DNA of 64,000 nucleotides, from NCBI RefSeq assembly GCF_007989085.1, contig NZ_BJVJ01000001.1, forward strand, positions 124,001 through 188,000, written 5' to 3'. This document shows, in pieces, positions 61,055 to 64,000 of this stretch. The translations under genes and the position numbers were made by a program. Source of the stretch: Pseudonocardia sulfidoxydans NBRC 16205 (GTDB lineage: Bacteria > Actinomycetota > Actinomycetes > Mycobacteriales > Pseudonocardiaceae). Each line of letters starts with the position of its first letter. Position 1 is the first letter of the stretch. The notes beneath the pieces are model-generated. The model was not told the DNA's origin, did no database searches, and saw nothing but the letters and a program-made list of their open reading frames with translations.

Positions 61055-62205
61055 CGTCCCCTCGGCAGGTTCAGCGCCTGCTGTCCCACGATCGACAGCT
61101 GGATCTCGTAGGTCCCCGCCTGCAGCTTCACCGTCGGCGCCTGGCACACGGTGAAGCTCTCCACCTCTCCGCCGCACACGGCGTTCGGGTCCGGGACCGA
61201 CACGAACGGCAGGTAGCCCATGTGCTCCTCGACGAGGTCACCGACCAACGTCTCGTACTCCGCAGTGGCAGCGAAGGTGGCCGACGGCTCCCATGTCGGC
61301 TGGTCCTCGCGTTCGCGCATCCAGACCAGGCGATGGTTGAGCAGCTCCGTCATCCGTCCGTATGCCAGGACTTCGGCGATGCCCTTCTCCGCCGATGCGT
61401 CCAGCGAGGCGGACTGCTCGAAGAAGCCGAGCACGCGCGTCGATCGCGCATAGCGCGCGTTGCCCGTCCGTTCGTACGGCAGCGCGGACATCGCGACCGA
61501 CCAGCCGCCGTTGAGTGGGCCGAGCAGCGCGGACGCCGGCACCCGGACGTCGGTGAAGCTGACCGAGTGGAAGCGGTGGTTGCCCACCGCGGACGGAACC
61601 TCGCGCACCTCGATCCCGGGAGTGTCCATGTCGATCACGAAGACCGAGATGCCGGCATGACGCGACTCGCCGCGCTCGGTACGGGCCAGGAGGAACCCAC
61701 GCCTGGCCAGGTTGGCGTAGCTCGTCCAGATCTTCTCTCCGTTGACGACGAACCCGTCGCCGTCCTCGGCCGGCAACGCCCGTGTCCGAAGGGACGCGAG
61801 ATCGGATCCGGCGTCGGGCTCGCTGAACAGCTGCGCCCACTGCACCTCACCACGCGCGATCTCGGGGAGCAGCGTGGCCTGCTGCTCGGGGCTCCCGAAC
61901 TTCATGATCACGGGTCCGATCCAGTTCAGGCCCATGTAGTGCCCGCCACGCGGTTCGTGGTGGGCGAACAGCTCCTCCTGGATGACCGTCTGCTCCCACA
62001 CCCCGCCGTCGCGGCCGCCGTACTCCTGCGGCCAGCTGTAGGTGTGCCAACCGCGTGCGGCGAGCTTCTCCATGACCGCATCGCTGTGCGCCGGCGCATC
62101 TGCTCCGTGCCACAGCCCGACCCATCCGTCGGGAAGCTCCTCGTCGAGGAACGCGCGAATCTCCGAACGGAAGGCGTCCTGCTCCGCGCTGAAATCGAGG
62201 TCCAT
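61051..62205 (-). CDS. Acyl-CoA dehydrogenase family protein
   Basis: 384 residues from ATG 62205. DFSAEQDAFRSEIRAFLDEE, WPQEYGGRDGGVWEQTVIQE, the FAD/substrate motif LFSEPDAGSDLASLRTRA, FVVNGEKIWTSYANLARRG and VGNHRFHSVSFTDVRVP are present. The C-terminal region that usually reads as the Arg-rich flavin-contact part is modified (TYEIQLSIVGQQALNLPRG). Likely partner of the shorter protein downstream. Confidence 0.92.
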   Translation of the reverse strand: MDLDFSAEQDAFRSEIRAFLDEELPDGWVGLWHGADAPAHSDAVMEKLAARGWHTYSWPQEYGGRDGGVWEQTVIQEELFAHHEPRGGHYMGLNWIGPVIMKFGSPEQQATLLPEIARGEVQWAQLFSEPDAGSDLASLRTRALPAEDGDGFVVNGEKIWTSYANLARRGFLLARTERGESRHAGISVFVIDMDTPGIEVREVPSAVGNHRFHSVSFTDVRVPASALLGPLNGGWSVAMSALPYERTGNARYARSTRVLGFFEQSASLDASAEKGIAEVLAYGRMTELLNHRLVWMREREDQPTWEPSATFAATAEYETLVGDLVEEHMGYLPFVSVPDPNAVCGGEVESFTVCQAPTVKLQAGTYEIQLSIVGQQALNLPRGR

Positions 62206-62223
62206 GTCGTCGGTTCCGGGCGC

Positions 62224-63300
62224 TCAGAGATCGCGGACGTGCGGCATGACGTCCGAGGCGAACAGCTCGATCGAGCTCAGCACGTCCTTCTGGCTCAGGC
62301 ATCCGGCACGGTTCATCCACAGGATGTAGTTGCGCATCGGCGGCCCGTACTTGCTCTGCATCTCGCTGATCGCATGCAGACGCTCGACGATCTCCGCGGG
62401 AGAACCCACGAGCGTCCACGGGTTGCCGAAGATCTTGTCGTACTCGGCGTGCTGGATCCAGTCGTACCAACCCGCGTAGTGCTTGTAGTCGTCAGGGATG
62501 TCGCCGCCGTCCTCGACGACCTTGGCGTACTTCCACAGGAACTCGTTGCCGGTCTCCCACGTCTTGCGGAAGACGTCACGCGCCCTCGACGAGTCCTTGT
62601 CCACGAAGACGCTGTTCATCAGCCCCCACGTGTTCGAGGTGTCGGCGGCCGCACCTGCCTGCGCCTGGGCGTCGACGTAGAGCTGCTGGCCGTCGCCGGA
62701 ACCCGCGTCGATCGCGTACGGGTTACCCACCATGACGCCGTAGCTCTTCTCCACGGCCCACGCGAAGTTCTCAGGTGTGCGGCTCACCGCGACGTAGATC
62801 GGGACGTCGCCCTCGACCTTCGGCGAGAGCGAGACGTCCTTGCAGGACCAGAACCTGCCCTCATAGGTCAGGGTCTCGCCGGCGAGCAGTCGCTCGATGA
62901 TCTCGGTCGCCTCGCGGAATCGGGCCGTGCTCTCACTCTGCGGGACTCCGAACCCCTCGAATTCGCGCTGCTGGTAACCGCGGCCGATCCCGAGGATGAA
63001 CCGGCCGCCGGACATCACGTCGAGCATCGCGGCCTGCTCCGCGATGCGCACGGGGTGCTGGAACGCAGGCACGATCACCGCCGTGCCGATCTTGATCCGC
63101 TCGGTGGCCTGGCTCACCGCTCCGGCGAACACCATGGTGTCCGGCAAGGTGCCATAGGGCGCGAAGTGGTGTTCACCGAGAAAGACGACGTCGTAACCGG
63201 TCCGGTCGGCGACCCGCGCCTGCTCGAGCGTGTCCTCCACAACCTGCCGGTACGACATGTCGGGCGACTTCTCGCTGATGGTGAAAAGTCCGAACTCCAT
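62224..63300 (-). CDS. LLM class flavin-dependent oxidoreductase
   Basis: 358 residues from ATG 63300 with AGGAGGAACG upstream. MEFGLFTISEKSPDMSYRQV, GYDVVFLGEHHFAPYGTLPD, IKIGTAVIVPAFQHPVRIAE and VMSGGRFILGIGRGYQQREF match the luciferase alpha-like monooxygenases. It sits between the CoA-transferase and the dehydrogenases, 18 nt before the next gene, and may hydroxylate an acyl-CoA ring or chain (inference). Confidence 0.9.
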   Translation of the reverse strand: MEFGLFTISEKSPDMSYRQVVEDTLEQARVADRTGYDVVFLGEHHFAPYGTLPDTMVFAGAVSQATERIKIGTAVIVPAFQHPVRIAEQAAMLDVMSGGRFILGIGRGYQQREFEGFGVPQSESTARFREATEIIERLLAGETLTYEGRFWSCKDVSLSPKVEGDVPIYVAVSRTPENFAWAVEKSYGVMVGNPYAIDAGSGDGQQLYVDAQAQAGAAADTSNTWGLMNSVFVDKDSSRARDVFRKTWETGNEFLWKYAKVVEDGGDIPDDYKHYAGWYDWIQHAEYDKIFGNPWTLVGSPAEIVERLHAISEMQSKYGPPMRNYILWMNRAGCLSQKDVLSSIELFASDVMPHVRDL

Positions 63301-63320
63301 CGTTCCTCCTCCTTGAGGAT

Positions 63321-64000
63321 CTACTGTTGTGACGACGTGCCGGCGGGACGCCCGCCCGTGCGAGCCGCGCTGAGCCAGCGCGCCGCCACCTGCGCGGTGT
63401 GCTCCCCCGGCCGCGGAAGGACGAACGTCTCGCCCGCCTCCGCGGACGACGGGCCCGACCGCAGCCACGGCAGGGCCTGGGTCGAGAAGGCCGGGCCGTC
63501 GCTGCTCAGCGCAGTGGGCTGCCACAGGTCCCGGACCCGGAACTGCTCCTCGTCGAGGACCTCCTCTGGTCGGAACACCTTGGCCCACGGCACCCCCGCC
63601 GCCTGCCCCTCGCGGTAGGCACGGTCCGCCGGGACGGCCCCCAGGAATCGGGTGATCACCTCTCCGGCGTGCCTGCCGGCGTCCGAGACGTCGTACGGGT
63701 TCGCACCACGCAGAGCGGAGAGGGCGGCGAACCTCGGCTCGTCGAGGTCCTCGATCGCACCTTCGCGCCGAATCCAGTCGCGAAGGGCGTCCCAGCTGCG
63801 CTGCGTGCGCGGCAGCAGCCCGAAGGCGTAGGTGTGCATGCCGTCCGAGGCGCTGATCTGCCACCGTCCCGACGGCCTGCTGGTGGCGTATCCACCCGTT
63901 CGCGGATACAGCTCCTCCTTGCGGTAGACCCAGTGTGCGAAGAGCTGCTCGGTCGACTGGAACGCTGCGGCCTGCGCAGAGACGTCGAAAAGGGAACCCC
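63321..64000 (-). CDS. CaiB/BaiF family III CoA-transferase, C-terminal part (runs off the window)
   Basis: The frame is open at base 64000; about 225 C-terminal residues are seen. SLFDVSAQAAAFQSTEQL at the visible start corresponds to the family segment DVS-QEA, followed by the domain with MHTYAFGLLPRTQRSW and GVPWAKVFRPEEVLDEEQFR, common in the CaiB C-terminal half. It would activate the operon's carboxylic acid substrate as a CoA thioester. The start and N-terminal catalytic Asp region are outside the window. Confidence 0.85.
   Translation of the reverse strand, partial: GSLFDVSAQAAAFQSTEQLFAHWVYRKEELYPRTGGYATSRPSGRWQISASDGMHTYAFGLLPRTQRSWDALRDWIRREGAIEDLDEPRFAALSALRGANPYDVSDAGRHAGEVITRFLGAVPADRAYREGQAAGVPWAKVFRPEEVLDEEQFRVRDLWQPTALSSDGPAFSTQALPWLRSGPSSAEAGETFVLPRPGEHTAQVAARWLSAARTGGRPAGTSSQQ

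Overview
The window is very GC-rich, densely packed actinobacterial DNA. GTG starts, 4-nt ATGA/GTGA overlaps, TANNNT -10 hexamers, some directly in front of a start codon, a mycofactocin-type SDR, F420/FMN luciferase-like oxidoreductases and an actinobacterial large NAD-glutamate dehydrogenase all point to Pseudonocardiales (Pseudonocardia-like). That placement is inference from gene content; no rRNA is present. No phage, transposase, CRISPR or replication origin was seen.

Region 1 (1-25 kb) is a stress and membrane island. It holds a truncated MalT-like LuxR ATPase, a three-gene operon (nonapeptide-repeat protein, RDD protein, DUF7144 protein), PPK2, a P2-type cation ATPase, a SulP permease broken by a 5-bp tandem duplication, DUF1269 and DUF6325 proteins, a K+ channel, a 30-residue Arg-rich ORF, an HD protein, a DHA2-type MFS exporter, a SHOCT protein, two further DUF7144 paralogues, and a LuxR-family ATPase regulator cut by an in-frame TAG. 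A UPF0316 pair and a DUF4242 gene share a strikingly symmetric divergent promoter. A TetR/glycosyltransferase pair, a mycofactocin SDR and an F420-type LLM oxidoreductase follow.

Region 2 (25-30.2 kb) holds a large NAD-dependent glutamate dehydrogenase, a DksA/TraR zinc-finger protein and tRNA-Ile(CAU).

Region 3 (30.3-58.5 kb) is a sulfur-scavenging block. Operon A (36147 down to 30341) encodes an alpha/beta hydrolase, a ketopantoate-reductase/3-mercaptopyruvate-sulfurtransferase fusion, an SsuD-like monooxygenase, a GlcD-like flavoprotein and a class II aldolase. Operon B (48621 down to 37574) encodes a complete peptide-type ABC importer, three luciferase-like monooxygenases, a SfnB/DszC-like flavoprotein and a hydrolase. 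Cluster C (49593-58449) has two more LLM enzymes, a second LysR regulator and a second, five-gene peptide-type ABC importer. Upstream of both A and B lie near-identical short leader-peptide frames ending in a Cys codon, and a shared 43-bp element carrying a GAT-N11-ATC LysR-type box. Further copies sit beside each LysR gene. This suggests one regulon with two layers of control: LysR activation at initiation and cysteine-sensing attenuation in the leader. Likely substrates are organosulfonates or other C-S compounds, but the sequence does not identify them.

Region 4 (58.5-64 kb) is an acyl-CoA catabolic operon on the minus strand: CoA-transferase (cut by the window edge), LLM monooxygenase, two acyl-CoA dehydrogenases and a crotonase-fold protein, with a TetR regulator at its distal end.
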